A stretch of DNA of 64,000 nt from the NCBI GenBank assembly GCA_019163375.1, contig JAFLKK010000009.1, forward strand, positions 248,001 to 312,000. The letters run 5' to 3'. Below the pieces are notes generated by a model. It made no database searches and was not told where the DNA came from. It was given only the letters and a program-made list of their open reading frames with translations. Both the position numbers and the translations under genes were made by a program. Of this stretch, positions 37,765 to 47,443 are shown in pieces. The DNA is from Paludibacter sp. GTDB taxonomy: Bacteria > Bacteroidota > Bacteroidia > Bacteroidales > Paludibacteraceae. The stretch's first letter is position 1, and each line of letters starts with the position of its first letter.

Positions 37765-38208
37765 ATGGATAATAAAAATAGAACGATAGAACTATCCTAT
37801 TATGGTTGTTCCTTACTCTCTTTTCTGAAAGAAAGTCACCCCGAACTTGTATACGATGAAGATTACATTTCAGGACGTGCTAGTTTTGCAGCAGAAACCT
37901 ATTCGCAAGCAATAAAGGATGGATATTCCCATGATGAGGCAGAAGAAATGGCAAATGAGATGCTCTTTAAAGAATTGGGTTTCTCGAAATATGATAGCAT
38001 TGTCAATGTATTATGGAATGAATTTGCGGATGAAGTTCCACAAGGAGCTGCAAAAGAATTTGCTCAGAAAATACTCCCGGTATGTGAAGAAGTATTTGCA
38101 AAGTATCCGCTGACCGATGATTTTGCCTATGACCCTCAGTATGATCAACTTTATACAGAACTGACAGGTGCAATTGTTATTTGGCTAGAGGAACATGAGC
38201 TTCAATAA
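37765..38208 (+). CDS. DUF1896-type conjugative element protein
   Basis: 147 residues from the ATG at 37765 ([20 protein letters not shown]); a start inside topB is open but lacks resemblance. The protein is acidic and helical ([20 protein letters not shown], then [20 protein letters not shown]), matching DUF1896, a family found between topB and the large methylase/helicase gene in Bacteroides elements. Function unknown. Its end overlaps the next gene's start by 14 bp. Confidence 0.82.
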   Translation: MDNKNRTIELSYYGCSLLSFLKESHPELVYDEDYISGRASFAAETYSQAIKDGYSHDEAEEMANEMLFKELGFSKYDSIVNVLWNEFADEVPQGAAKEFAQKILPVCEEVFAKYPLTDDFAYDPQYDQLYTELTGAIVIWLEEHELQ

Positions 38209-41200
38209 AAAGAAACATCTTAGTGCAAATATTGAAGCCATAAAATTGGCTTTTGTACTGGAGAAAGAGCACCGCCAGCCAACTGAAGAAGAGAAAGCAG
38301 TTATACGGCGATATTCAGGGTTTGGGGGATTGAAATGCATTCTCAATCCTACCCAAACCCTTGCTGATAAAGCAACCTGGCCAAAATCAGAGCTGGATCT
38401 TTTTCCATTGGTCTCAGAATTGCATGCTGTTATTCGGGATAATAGCCCTTCCGAACAAGACTATAAACACTATTGGAGTAGTCTGAAGAACTCTATTTTG
38501 ACGTCATTCTACACACCAACTGAAATTGTCACAACGCTAGCAGATGCTTTGGGCGATAGAGGAATCGTACCCTCTCGTTTTCTTGATCCATCTGCCGGAA
38601 TGGGAGAGTTTATTTCTGCCTTTCAACAATTATCGCCGACAGATACTTCAATAATGAGTTTTGAAAAGGATTTGCTGACAGGCAAACTCCTTTCACAACT
38701 TTATCCAAACAACAAACTTGAAATAAATGGATTTGAAGAGATAGAGTCGCGTTATAACAATTACTTCGATGTGGTATCGTCTAATATTCCCTTTGGAGAT
38801 GTTGCCGCCTTCGATGCAGGTTTTGTCAAGAGTAAAGATAAAGCAAAGCAACAATCTACCCGAACCATTCACAATTACTTTTTTATCAAAGGAGTTGATA
38901 CGCTCCGAGAAGGTGGCATTCTGGCTTTTATCACTTCGCAGGGAGTCTTAAACTCCCCACAAAATGAACCCATTCGCCAATGGTTGATGGACAATACTCA
39001 TCTCGTTTCTGCAGTGCGTCTCCCCAATAACCTGTTTGTTGATAGTGCCAATACTGAGGTGGGCAGTGATCTGATCGTTTTGCAAAAGAACACCGCTAAA
39101 TCAGAACTATCAAATGATGAAAAGCTATTTGTAAAAAGCTCACTTCTCAATAGTGGTTTCTTTATAAATAGTTATTTTCAAAGTACGCAGCGCATTGTTC
39201 ATACCAAAGGTTATACGGACACCGACCAATATGGAAAACCTTCCATGGTTTTCTTACACGAGGACGGCGTTTTAGGCATTGCCAATGATTTACAGAAAAT
39301 GCTCACCGATGATTTTTCGAAGCGACTGAGTATAGAGCTGTATAAACAGCACAATCCACAGTCGCAAACTCAATCTAATTTTCCTACTCTCAATGCACCT
39401 GCTACTGTCTCTCTACCGAACACAGTAGCAGAAGCACCCATTATGACACTCTACGACCTCTTTGAAATGACAACCCAAGAGCGATCGCAGGTAAACAATA
39501 CTATAAAAAATAAGCGAATATCACCTCGACCATCAGCAGGTCAATCAATCTTATTTAATGAGTTCTTCGAGTCGAACAAACAGCAACGACAAGTAGTCCC
39601 ATTTGTAACTCAACCTGAAATTGAAGTTCCATTGATGCCTTTTCCTTACACAGGAGTGCGGGAACCTCATCACCAACTTGGTTCGTTAGTATCCATTAAT
39701 TCGCAAATTGGGTTTCTGTCCGAAGTGTACAATGATGACGCAACATTTATGCCAATGTCACTTGCAAGTCATCAGAAAGAAAAGGCTCTACTCTATATTG
39801 ATTTAAGAGATGCTTATCAGCGACTTTATACCTATGAAGCAGATAAACATCAAGAGCATCCCACTTATCGTTTACAGTTGAATACCCTCTATGATGAATT
39901 TGTAAAAAGGTATGGCTTACTAAATAATCCAAAGAACCTGGATCTTATTAAGTTGGACAGTGGTGGGGGTAAGGACATACTCTATCTGGAACGCTCAGAA
40001 GATGGTCAGATGGTAAAAGCGGATATTTTCAACCACCCGGTTACTTTTAATCCGAATGAAATAAAACAAGTTGATAGCTCTGAAGAAGCGTTAGCTGCAT
40101 CACTGAATAAATTTGGAGAGGTAAACCTGGAATACATGATTTCCCTGTTGGAAGATAAAAATAGTGAAGAACTGGTTCAAGATTTACATGGACGCATCTA
40201 CTTTAATCCCTTGATTGATAATTATCAGATAACCGATAAGTTTATCGCAGGTAACGTTATTGAAAAAGTAGAATCAATTGAAGATTATCTGGCTCAGCAT
40301 CCGAGCGATATTCGTTCTCAACAATCATTGGCCGCTTTAAAGCAAGCTATACCTCGCCCCATTCCTTTTGAAGAATTGGATTTTAATTTTGGTGAGCGGT
40401 GGATACCAACCGGTATGTATAGTAAGTATGCTTCTTATTTATTTAACACAAATGTTGTCATCAACTTCTCTCCAAGTGCAGATGAATTTTCTGTAAACGC
40501 GACCCATCTCAACGCTAATATATACGACAAATATGCTGTAAAATCGCAGAGCCGTACATTTAATGGCTTGGCCTTGATGAAACATGCCTTGGTAAATACC
40601 TCTCCTGATATTACAAAAAGCATGATTTTTGGAGATAAAGAAGTTCGGGTTCGTGATTGTGAAGCCATTCAAATGGCAAATTCGAAAATTGATGAAATTC
40701 GTACAGGCTTTACGGATTGGTTGAATGAACAATCTCCGGGGTTTAAGGATAGATTATCCACTCTGTATAATCGAAAATTCAATTGTTTTGTCCGTCCGAA
40801 CTACGATGGCTCCCACCAGACTTTTCCTCAATTGAACCTAAAGAATTTGGGTATCTCTGATTTATATGCTAGTCAGAAGGATGCAGTGTGGATGTTGAAA
40901 CAAAATGGCGGCGGTATCTGTGATCATGAAGTAGGAGCGGGTAAAACATTAATTATGTGTTGTGGAGCATATGAAATGAAACGTTTAGGATTGGCCAATA
41001 AACCAATGATTGTAGCCCTAAAGGCCAATGTGCACGAGATAGCACATGCATTTCGTAGTGCTTATCCCAATGCACGTGTACTTTATCCCGGTAAAGAAGA
41101 TTTTACTCCCGAAAAACGAATTAAAATTTTTAATGATATAAAAAATAATGCTTGGGATGCGGTGATACTTACGCATGATCAATTTGGGATGATACCACAA

Positions 41201-43459
41201 TCCCCCGAAATTCAGCGAACTATTCTGCAGAAAGAATTGGAAAGTGTGGAGGAAAATTTAGAGGTGCTTAAACAACAAGGCAGGGAGATTTCGCGTGGAA
41301 TGCTAAAAGGAGTGATTAAGCGACAACAGAATCTGGAAGTGAGACTAAAGGTGATTGCAAATGATATTAATTCTCGTACTGATAAATTCGTTGACTTCAA
41401 TATGTTGGGAATTGATCATCTATTTATCGATGAAAGTCATCGTTTCAAAAACCTGATGTTCAATACCCGTCACGATCGTGTTGCTGGGCTCGGAAATTCT
41501 GAAGGGAGTCAAAAGGCCTTGAATATGTTGTATGCAATTCGCACCATTCAAGAGCGAACAGGGAAAGATTTGGGTGCCACTTTTCTGTCAGGTACAACCA
41601 TTTCTAATTCACTCACCGAACTTTACTTACTGTTTAAATATCTTAGACCAAAAGAATTGGAACGTCAAAATATCAATAGTTTTGATGCCTGGGCTGCCAT
41701 TTTTGCCAAGAAAACCATTGACTATGAGTTTTCTGTTACGAACCAGATTGTACAAAAGGAACGATTTCGATATTTTATAAAGGTGCCTGAACTAGCTGCA
41801 TTTTATTCAGAAATAACCGATTTTAGAACCGCAAAGGATATTGGTATTGATCGTCCAGAGAAGAATGAAATAATGCATAATATCCCACCAACACCCCAGC
41901 AGGAAGCGTTTATTGAAAAATTAGTCAAGTTTGCACAAACAGGGGATGCAGAATTATTGGGTCGTCCCCCTTTGTCAGAAACTGAAATGAGAGCGAAGAT
42001 GTTGATTGCAACCGACTATGCACGTAAGATGTCATTGGATATGAGAATGATTAGTCCACATTATGATGACCATGTGGATAATAAAGCTTCCCATTGTGCT
42101 GCTCAGTTAGCTGAGTATTATCGTAAATATGAGGGTCAAAAGGGAACACAGTTTGTCTTTTCCGATTTAGGGACATATAAACCCGGAGAGTGGAATCCAT
42201 ACAGTGAAATCAAGCGAAAATTGGTCGAAGATTATGGCATTCCTTCACATCAAATCCGGTTCATCCAGGAAGCAAAAACTGATAGGGTTAGAAAAGCACT
42301 TATTGATGGAATGAATGATGGAAAAATACGAATAATGTTTGGCTCTACTGAGATGTTAGGAACAGGGGTGAATGCCCAAAAACGAGCCGTTGCAGTTCAC
42401 CATTTAGATACCCCATGGAGACCAAGTGATCTTGCACAGCGAGACGGCCGTGCAGTAAGAAAAGGAAACGAAATAGCCAAGTTTTATGCAGAAAACAAGG
42501 TGGACGTAATTATCTATGCTGTAGAGAAGAGCTTGGATTCTTATAAATTCAATTTGCTTCATAATAAACAACTCTTTATCCAACAACTGAAAAACAATAA
42601 TATGGGTAGCCGAACAATTGATGAAGGCAGTTTGGATGAAAAGTCAGGAATGAATTTTTCCGAATATGTGGCTATTCTATCAGGCAATACAGACTTATTA
42701 GAAAAAGCAAAATTGGAAAAGAAAATAACCTTTTTGGAGAGTGAGAAACATGCTTTTAATCGAAGTAAATCGAGTTCAGTTTTTAAATTGGAGGATATTA
42801 TTCGAACCATGGATAGCAATAAGGAGATGATTAGCAGAATGAGCAAGGATTGGGCAGATTTTACGGACATATTGCAAATGGATAAAGAGGGGAATAAACT
42901 CAATCCAATCCAATTGGATAAAACCCATAGCTCTGACCTTAAGTTTATTGGTGTCAGATTAAATGAGATAAGTGATACTGCTCAAACCAACGGCGAATAT
43001 TTTAAAATTGGAACATTATATGGATTCAACTTGCTGGTTAAGACTGAAAGTAGTATGAAAGATAATTTTGACTTTCGTGAGAACCGTTTTTTTGTGGAAG
43101 GAAAGGGTAACATAAAGTATAACTATAATAATGGACATATTGCTTCCGATCCAAGGCTGGCAGCCTCTAATTTTCTCAATGCTTTGGAACGAATTCCTCA
43201 ATTAATTGAAAAATATCAGTCTGATACAGAAAAGATATCGAAAGATGTTCCCATTTTAAAAGAAATTGTGAATAGTTCTTGGAGAAAGGAGGAGGAAGTC
43301 AAAGGACTCAAAACTGAGCTTTCTATATTAGATCGTAGAATTCAGTTGTCACTAAAACCAGTTGAACAAGGTATAGATGATAGGGATGAACAAAGACAAA
43401 ATACGTTTAAAATAAATAGTTCAAATCCTACTGCAGTTGTTCGTTCTATCTCAGTTTAA
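38195..43459 (+). CDS. Giant N6-adenine methylase/helicase fusion of Bacteroides conjugative elements
   Basis: 1754 residues. An N-terminal methyltransferase domain has motif [16 protein letters not shown] near residue 128 and a motif IV-like SSNIPFGDV near 195; the usual NPPY/F reads NIPF, so activity is uncertain. The second half is an SF2 helicase: Walker [19 protein letters not shown] near 914, DExH-type [10 protein letters not shown] near 1077, SGTTISNS near 1130 and motif [15 protein letters not shown] near 1414. Such proteins may protect incoming element DNA or aid its processing; neither is shown here. The gene overlaps the DUF1896 gene. A long coiled segment follows the helicase. Intact. 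Confidence 0.88.
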   Translation: MSFNKKKHLSANIEAIKLAFVLEKEHRQPTEEEKAVIRRYSGFGGLKCILNPTQTLADKATWPKSELDLFPLVSELHAVIRDNSPSEQDYKHYWSSLKNSILTSFYTPTEIVTTLADALGDRGIVPSRFLDPSAGMGEFISAFQQLSPTDTSIMSFEKDLLTGKLLSQLYPNNKLEINGFEEIESRYNNYFDVVSSNIPFGDVAAFDAGFVKSKDKAKQQSTRTIHNYFFIKGVDTLREGGILAFITSQGVLNSPQNEPIRQWLMDNTHLVSAVRLPNNLFVDSANTEVGSDLIVLQKNTAKSELSNDEKLFVKSSLLNSGFFINSYFQSTQRIVHTKGYTDTDQYGKPSMVFLHEDGVLGIANDLQKMLTDDFSKRLSIELYKQHNPQSQTQSNFPTLNAPATVSLPNTVAEAPIMTLYDLFEMTTQERSQVNNTIKNKRISPRPSAGQSILFNEFFESNKQQRQVVPFVTQPEIEVPLMPFPYTGVREPHHQLGSLVSINSQIGFLSEVYNDDATFMPMSLASHQKEKALLYIDLRDAYQRLYTYEADKHQEHPTYRLQLNTLYDEFVKRYGLLNNPKNLDLIKLDSGGGKDILYLERSEDGQMVKADIFNHPVTFNPNEIKQVDSSEEALAASLNKFGEVNLEYMISLLEDKNSEELVQDLHGRIYFNPLIDNYQITDKFIAGNVIEKVESIEDYLAQHPSDIRSQQSLAALKQAIPRPIPFEELDFNFGERWIPTGMYSKYASYLFNTNVVINFSPSADEFSVNATHLNANIYDKYAVKSQSRTFNGLALMKHALVNTSPDITKSMIFGDKEVRVRDCEAIQMANSKIDEIRTGFTDWLNEQSPGFKDRLSTLYNRKFNCFVRPNYDGSHQTFPQLNLKNLGISDLYASQKDAVWMLKQNGGGICDHEVGAGKTLIMCCGAYEMKRLGLANKPMIVALKANVHEIAHAFRSAYPNARVLYPGKEDFTPEKRIKIFNDIKNNAWDAVILTHDQFGMIPQSPEIQRTILQKELESVEENLEVLKQQGREISRGMLKGVIKRQQNLEVRLKVIANDINSRTDKFVDFNMLGIDHLFIDESHRFKNLMFNTRHDRVAGLGNSEGSQKALNMLYAIRTIQERTGKDLGATFLSGTTISNSLTELYLLFKYLRPKELERQNINSFDAWAAIFAKKTIDYEFSVTNQIVQKERFRYFIKVPELAAFYSEITDFRTAKDIGIDRPEKNEIMHNIPPTPQQEAFIEKLVKFAQTGDAELLGRPPLSETEMRAKMLIATDYARKMSLDMRMISPHYDDHVDNKASHCAAQLAEYYRKYEGQKGTQFVFSDLGTYKPGEWNPYSEIKRKLVEDYGIPSHQIRFIQEAKTDRVRKALIDGMNDGKIRIMFGSTEMLGTGVNAQKRAVAVHHLDTPWRPSDLAQRDGRAVRKGNEIAKFYAENKVDVIIYAVEKSLDSYKFNLLHNKQLFIQQLKNNNMGSRTIDEGSLDEKSGMNFSEYVAILSGNTDLLEKAKLEKKITFLESEKHAFNRSKSSSVFKLEDIIRTMDSNKEMISRMSKDWADFTDILQMDKEGNKLNPIQLDKTHSSDLKFIGVRLNEISDTAQTNGEYFKIGTLYGFNLLVKTESSMKDNFDFRENRFFVEGKGNIKYNYNNGHIASDPRLAASNFLNALERIPQLIEKYQSDTEKISKDVPILKEIVNSSWRKEEEVKGLKTELSILDRRIQLSLKPVEQGIDDRDEQRQNTFKINSSNPTAVVRSISV

Positions 43460-43830
43460 TATAGCTATGAATTTAATTCTTAATTAGAATTCAATTCCAA
43501 TTCGAAGTTTTTTTTCTGCAAAATTCATTTGTGAGAGTATGCCGATTCTGTTATGGAATTTATGGCAACTTATTATTTTATATATGCTTACAAATATTTA
43601 ACACTATAATAAGCATTTTTCTTCACTTAATTATTGCTAATTTAAATTTCTATTGTACTTTTGTTAAACTTAATATAAAGTACAATTGTGGAAAAAATAA
43701 ATATATGTTTGTATTACAAACATATATTTATTATATACTTTAAATATAACATTACGAGAATTGCTTATATGCATCATGTCGACAGATATGTTTCGTATAT
43801 AGTGATCCTAAATAGTCACGTATATAAAAT
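43460..43830 (+). promoter_or_regulatory. rteC upstream control region with two long inverted repeats
   Basis: 370 bp without a gene. ATTGTACTTT (43652-43661) pairs with AAAGTACAAT (43677-43686). A 37-bp perfect palindrome follows at 43696-43732, 18-bp arms around a central T, with TATGTTTG at 43704-43711 matching the -7 box TAnnTTTG inside its left arm; by symmetry another lies on the opposite strand. The layout suggests a repressed or bidirectional promoter about 100 bp before rteC. Confidence 0.55.
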
Positions 43831-44685
43831 ATGTATATGAAACAATTTACCCTTAATCTGTTCGAGAAAGTCTACAATGAGATAAGCAAAATTGAATTGG
43901 AGGAAGAGTTCGTTTTTGAAAAATCAATAAGGATAATCCCAATACTTCATGAGGCTTATGACGAACTCAAAATATTTATTACAAGATATTCTTTCGAAAA
44001 CGATGATGAAGAAATTCTCTTTTTCAAAGAAATTAAACCTCAGATATTGAGTAATCTTATTTTTTATATAAGCATTCATGAATTTGAAATTAATCGCCCG
44101 ACTGGAAGTGATCTGGTACAAAAGGCGTATACAACTAGTCAACATGATAAGTTGAAGGATTTTTTTTACAATAATGTTGATTTTTACAGATATTATCGTG
44201 CAAGACGAACAGATCTAGATAAGTATTATTTTTTACGTAGGAAGCAAGATGTCCAATTATGCTTTGATAGTTTTTACTTTGAAAGGGATCCTACATTTTC
44301 TACAGGATTTGATTTGACTGTTGCTAAAATGCTAGCAAATGATATGTTGAGTGTCTATCTCAATAAAGAATTGGCAAAATTTGATATCCCTTCCATTAAA
44401 CAGTTGGAGATTCAAAATTACCCAAAGTTTAAAGAAACTTGGACTGACTCCAAAGCTTCTCTTGTGGAACTTATATATGCAATTTACACTACTGGAAGTA
44501 TAAATAACGGTAAATGTGATCTTAAGAGATTAGCCGCATATTTTGAAAATGTATTCAATATAGAGTTGGGTGACATATATCGTACCTTTATTGAAATTCG
44601 GGGGCGTAAAGGAAATCGGGTACAATATTTAGACGAGCTTCGAAAGAACCTAATTGCACGTATGGATGAATTGGATAATCAGTAA
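43831..44685 (+). CDS. rteC: RteC-family regulator of element excision
   Basis: 284 residues (a second Met at 43837 is also possible). Sequence features such as FKEIKPQILSNLIFYISIHE, NVDFYRYYRARRTDLDKYYF and SKASLVELIYAIYTTGSINN match RteC-domain proteins. In CTnDOT, RteC activates transcription of the excision operon xis2c-xis2d-orf3-exc. Here RteC lies downstream of exc/topB and just before two small HTH genes that may take the xis roles. The partner two-component system rteA/rteB and tetQ are not in this window. Function is inferred from the family. Confidence 0.87.
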   Translation: MYMKQFTLNLFEKVYNEISKIELEEEFVFEKSIRIIPILHEAYDELKIFITRYSFENDDEEILFFKEIKPQILSNLIFYISIHEFEINRPTGSDLVQKAYTTSQHDKLKDFFYNNVDFYRYYRARRTDLDKYYFLRRKQDVQLCFDSFYFERDPTFSTGFDLTVAKMLANDMLSVYLNKELAKFDIPSIKQLEIQNYPKFKETWTDSKASLVELIYAIYTTGSINNGKCDLKRLAAYFENVFNIELGDIYRTFIEIRGRKGNRVQYLDELRKNLIARMDELDNQ

Positions 44686-44971
44686 ATCAGATACTTGATT
44701 CCATGTTTTGTATTTTTATAAATCCCAAGTTGTTCCCAAGTTACATATCCCGATTTTGCATACAGGATGTTCATTTAAATGAGGTTTTAAGAGGAATTAA
44801 TTGATTTTTATTTCTTCTCCGAATACATCCCAAGTATACAAATTTATAATATCAAAAGTGACTTTGCCTAAATGCCTTATTTGTAGTCTATTAAATTTAT
44901 TTTTCAAAATAGTTTTCCCAACTTGTGAATTCCGTATTTCAAATACACTGAACTTTGTCCAAAAAAATATT

Positions 44972-45331
44972 ATGGACGTAATAACTATTGAATCAAGCGC
45001 ATTTAAAGAATTAGAGGCAAAAATAGATTTAATTGCCAAGTTTGTAACTGATCATAAAGTTGAAGTAATTGATAATCCGGATGAGACTTGGGTGGACAGT
45101 TACGATGTTTGTTCATTTTTGAAAATAAGTGAGCGTACATTGCAACGATTCCGTTCAAAAGGGTTAATCTCTTATTCAATTATTTCTGGAAAAACATTTT
45201 ATACAATAACTGAAGTTAAGCGGATGCTTAGTGATAGAATTGTCAGAAGAAACGAGGAATGTTTACAGGATTTAATTCGGAATCATAAATCGTATATCGA
45301 AAAAAGAAGAATCAACAAAGGTAAGAAGTAA
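44972..45331 (+). CDS. Small helix-turn-helix protein, excisionase-like (first of two)
   Basis: 119 residues from the ATG at 44972; the frame is open further upstream but that part has no resemblance to the family. The central region TWVDSYDVCSFLKISERTLQ followed by RFRSKGLISYSIISGKTFYT is a MerR/excisionase-type winged HTH, with a basic C-terminal tail (KSYIEKRRINKGKK). Paired proteins of this type occur near the integrase end of CTnDOT-family elements and act as recombination directionality factors or regulators. It precedes a related gene by 32 bp. Confidence 0.8.
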   Translation: MDVITIESSAFKELEAKIDLIAKFVTDHKVEVIDNPDETWVDSYDVCSFLKISERTLQRFRSKGLISYSIISGKTFYTITEVKRMLSDRIVRRNEECLQDLIRNHKSYIEKRRINKGKK

Positions 45332-45363
45332 AAAAAATGTGAGTTAACACTAAACATTTGACT

Positions 45364-45651
45364 ATGGAAGTTACTAACGAAACCTTTGAAGATTGGATGA
45401 GAAAACTCGTCGATAATCTCGAATTGACGAATAAAAAGATTGACCGTCTACTTAATCAACAAGCTTGTCTTGAAGGTGATGCTCTACTGGATAATCAGGA
45501 CTTAATTGGAATGCTTAAAGTAAGTCATCGTACGCTACAACGGTATCGTTCACAAGGTAAATTGCCATACTGTAACCTGAGTGGTAAATCGTTTTATAAA
45601 CTTACCGATGTTCAAAGGTTTATTGACAATCAATTTGCTGGAATAAAATAG
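45364..45651 (+). CDS. Small helix-turn-helix protein, excisionase-like (second of two)
   Basis: 95 residues from the ATG at 45364 (a TTG two codons earlier is possible). DLIGMLKVSHRTLQRYRSQG and KLPYCNLSGKSFYKLTDVQR form the same HTH as in the gene before it; the two share the pattern TLQR(Y/F)RS(K/Q)G. This suggests a tandem duplication with divergence. A good terminator follows at 45701-45743, marking the right end of the recognisable element backbone. Confidence 0.8.
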   Translation: MEVTNETFEDWMRKLVDNLELTNKKIDRLLNQQACLEGDALLDNQDLIGMLKVSHRTLQRYRSQGKLPYCNLSGKSFYKLTDVQRFIDNQFAGIK

Positions 45652-45700
45652 TTCGATGATTCTATCTTGAATTATGTTTGGTTACTAGCTTTGTGATATT

Positions 45701-45743
45701 GTTTAGGTAAGAGTACCATTACTTCTTGCCTAAACATTTTTTT
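45701..45743 (+). terminator. Terminator after the HTH gene pair
   Basis: GTTTAGG (45701-45707) pairs with CCTAAAC (45729-45735); the inner arms AAGAGTA and TACTTCTT extend the stem imperfectly. Seven T residues follow (45737-45743). It separates the element backbone from the hipBA genes. Confidence 0.75.
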
Positions 45744-45788
45744 ATCAATTAACCCCGTTGAACTTTCCTTAATTAAATACCATAATAC

Positions 45789-45849
45789 TATAGATAAATC
45801 TATAATATTATAATATATTTGGATATTATTGTAGATATATCTATATTTG
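45789..45849 (+). promoter_or_regulatory. hipBA promoter with paired palindromic operators
   Basis: TATAGAT-AA-ATCTATA (45789-45804) and TAGAT-AT-ATCTA (45832-45843) share the core TAGAT-N2-ATCTA. Their centres are 41 bp apart, about four helical turns. TATATTTG occurs at 45814-45821 and 45842-45849, both fitting the -7 box; the second operator abuts the second box. This layout is as expected for autorepression by the HTH antitoxin that follows. Confidence 0.65.
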
Positions 45850-45866
45850 TAAAAATATTATTGACT

Positions 45867-46160
45867 ATGTATACAGAACTATACGAACAATCGGGTAGCG
45901 ATATTATCCGACAGCTGGGGAAACGATATAGTGACTATCGTAAAAGAATGGGATATACTCAAAAGGATGTCGCAGAGAAATCAGGTTTGAGCATATTTAC
46001 AATCAGTTCTTTTGAGAACGGTTCTTCTACCGGGCTTACATTTGCTTCGTTTATCAAATTGCTACGGTCTATCGATAGCCTTGACGAAATTGAGAAACTG
46101 TTGCCGGAATTGCCGGAAAGTCCTCGTACATTATTTAAGAAACAGCAGAAAGAAAAGTAA
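45867..46160 (+). CDS. hipB: HipB-like HTH antitoxin
   Basis: 97 residues from the ATG at 45867; a TTG 48 bp upstream would start within the operator region and is unlikely. LGKRYSDYRKRMGYTQKDVA then EKSGLSIFTISSFENGSSTG is an XRE-type helix-turn-helix. It lies 2 bp before hipA, as HipB antitoxins do. HipB neutralises the HipA kinase and represses the operon; the paired TAGAT-N2-ATCTA sites upstream are the likely targets. Confidence 0.87.
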   Translation: MYTELYEQSGSDIIRQLGKRYSDYRKRMGYTQKDVAEKSGLSIFTISSFENGSSTGLTFASFIKLLRSIDSLDEIEKLLPELPESPRTLFKKQQKEK

Positions 46161-46162
46161 TT

Positions 46163-47416
46163 ATGGAAACGAATGTAGTAATGGTAAAACTATGGGGGAT
46201 GTCGGTAGGCTATCTTTCATGGGATAAAAAAGCAGATGTAGCTGTTTTTGAATATGAATCAGAATTCTTAGACAAAGGTTTGGAAATTGCTCCACTAACA
46301 ATGTCCATTAATTCGCCCCGAAGCAAGAAGCATATTCCCTGGACAGGTGATAAAGATAAATTGTATTTGGGACTTCCACCCATGATTGCCGATTCACTCC
46401 CTGACAAATGGGGTCATTCTCTTTTTAGAGCCTGGCTGCGAGATAATCATATTCCGACGAAGAAAGTAAGCCCGGTTGATCATCTTTCGTTTATTGGTAG
46501 TCGCACAATGGGTGCACTTGAATATGAGCCAGCTCAAAAGCTAGGTGACGACTCGGTTTTTTCGGTAGATATTGAACACCTATATGAGTTTGCTAAACAG
46601 GTATTAAATGAACGTGAAACAACAGTACTCAATTCAGAAAACTCAATTTTGTGGCAGGATTTGATAAAGATAAGTTCATCCCCGGGAGGTAAGCGTCCGA
46701 AAGCAATTGTCGCGGTAAATAAATCTACAGGCGAAGTAATTTCTGGACAAGGAAATATCCCTGAAGGGTTTGAACACTTTATTCTTAAATATGATGATAA
46801 TTCATCCTATCCATTGGCCAAATTGGAGTATGTTTATTACCAAATGGCTTTAGCTGCGGGAATAAATATGATGCCATCCGAATTACGTTCATACGGAAAT
46901 GTTACCCATTTTCTTACCCGCCGGTTTGACCGTGTTGGTAATGATCGAATACACACGCAAACCCTAGCTGCTATGTCACCAGGAAGTGATAGTTACGAAG
47001 ATTTATTTGCTGTAATACGCAGGCTTAATTTGCCGTACGAGGATAGCCGTCAACAATATCTGCGGATGGTATTTAATGTACTTGCACGTAATGTGGATGA
47101 CCATTCAAAAAACTTCAGCTTCTGCATGACTCCTGAGGGCGTGTGGCGTTTATCTCCGGCTTATGACTTAACTTATGGCGTTGATCTTTCTGCTCCGGCA
47201 TATATGAACAAACATTCTATTTCTATTAATGGCAAAACTGAGGATATAACCCCTGAAGATTTGGAAACGATAGCTCAGCGAAATGATATTCAAGATTATA
47301 AGTCTTTAATTGATATGGTAAGCAATGCTGTTGGTAAATTTAGGGAGTTTGCAGCCGAATTGAAAATTGACGAACAATTAATTGATAGTATTGAATCTGA
47401 TTTTGTAAGGGTATAA
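46163..47416 (+). CDS. hipA: HipA-family serine/threonine kinase toxin
   Basis: 417 residues, close to full length for HipA. The N-terminal beta subdomain (VKLWGMSVGYLSWDKKADVA) is followed by the Gly-rich loop SSPGGKRPKAIVAV near residue 172, the catalytic segment NVLARNVDDHSKNFSF near 306-321 with the predicted catalytic Asp, and the metal-binding-type LSPAYDLTYG near 330. E. coli HipA phosphorylates glutamyl-tRNA synthetase and induces dormancy. All key motifs are present, so the toxin is probably active. It runs convergently into the old end of the CRISPR array, only 27 bp away. Confidence 0.88.
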   Translation: METNVVMVKLWGMSVGYLSWDKKADVAVFEYESEFLDKGLEIAPLTMSINSPRSKKHIPWTGDKDKLYLGLPPMIADSLPDKWGHSLFRAWLRDNHIPTKKVSPVDHLSFIGSRTMGALEYEPAQKLGDDSVFSVDIEHLYEFAKQVLNERETTVLNSENSILWQDLIKISSSPGGKRPKAIVAVNKSTGEVISGQGNIPEGFEHFILKYDDNSSYPLAKLEYVYYQMALAAGINMMPSELRSYGNVTHFLTRRFDRVGNDRIHTQTLAAMSPGSDSYEDLFAVIRRLNLPYEDSRQQYLRMVFNVLARNVDDHSKNFSFCMTPEGVWRLSPAYDLTYGVDLSAPAYMNKHSISINGKTEDITPEDLETIAQRNDIQDYKSLIDMVSNAVGKFREFAAELKIDEQLIDSIESDFVRV

Positions 47417-47443
47417 ATCTATTGCGTATCCTACATTCAATAT

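Noticed and set aside
43531-43743. 70-codon frame upstream of rteC
   Set aside because: It covers the palindromic control region, is hydrophobic-biased by AT-rich DNA and resembles nothing known.
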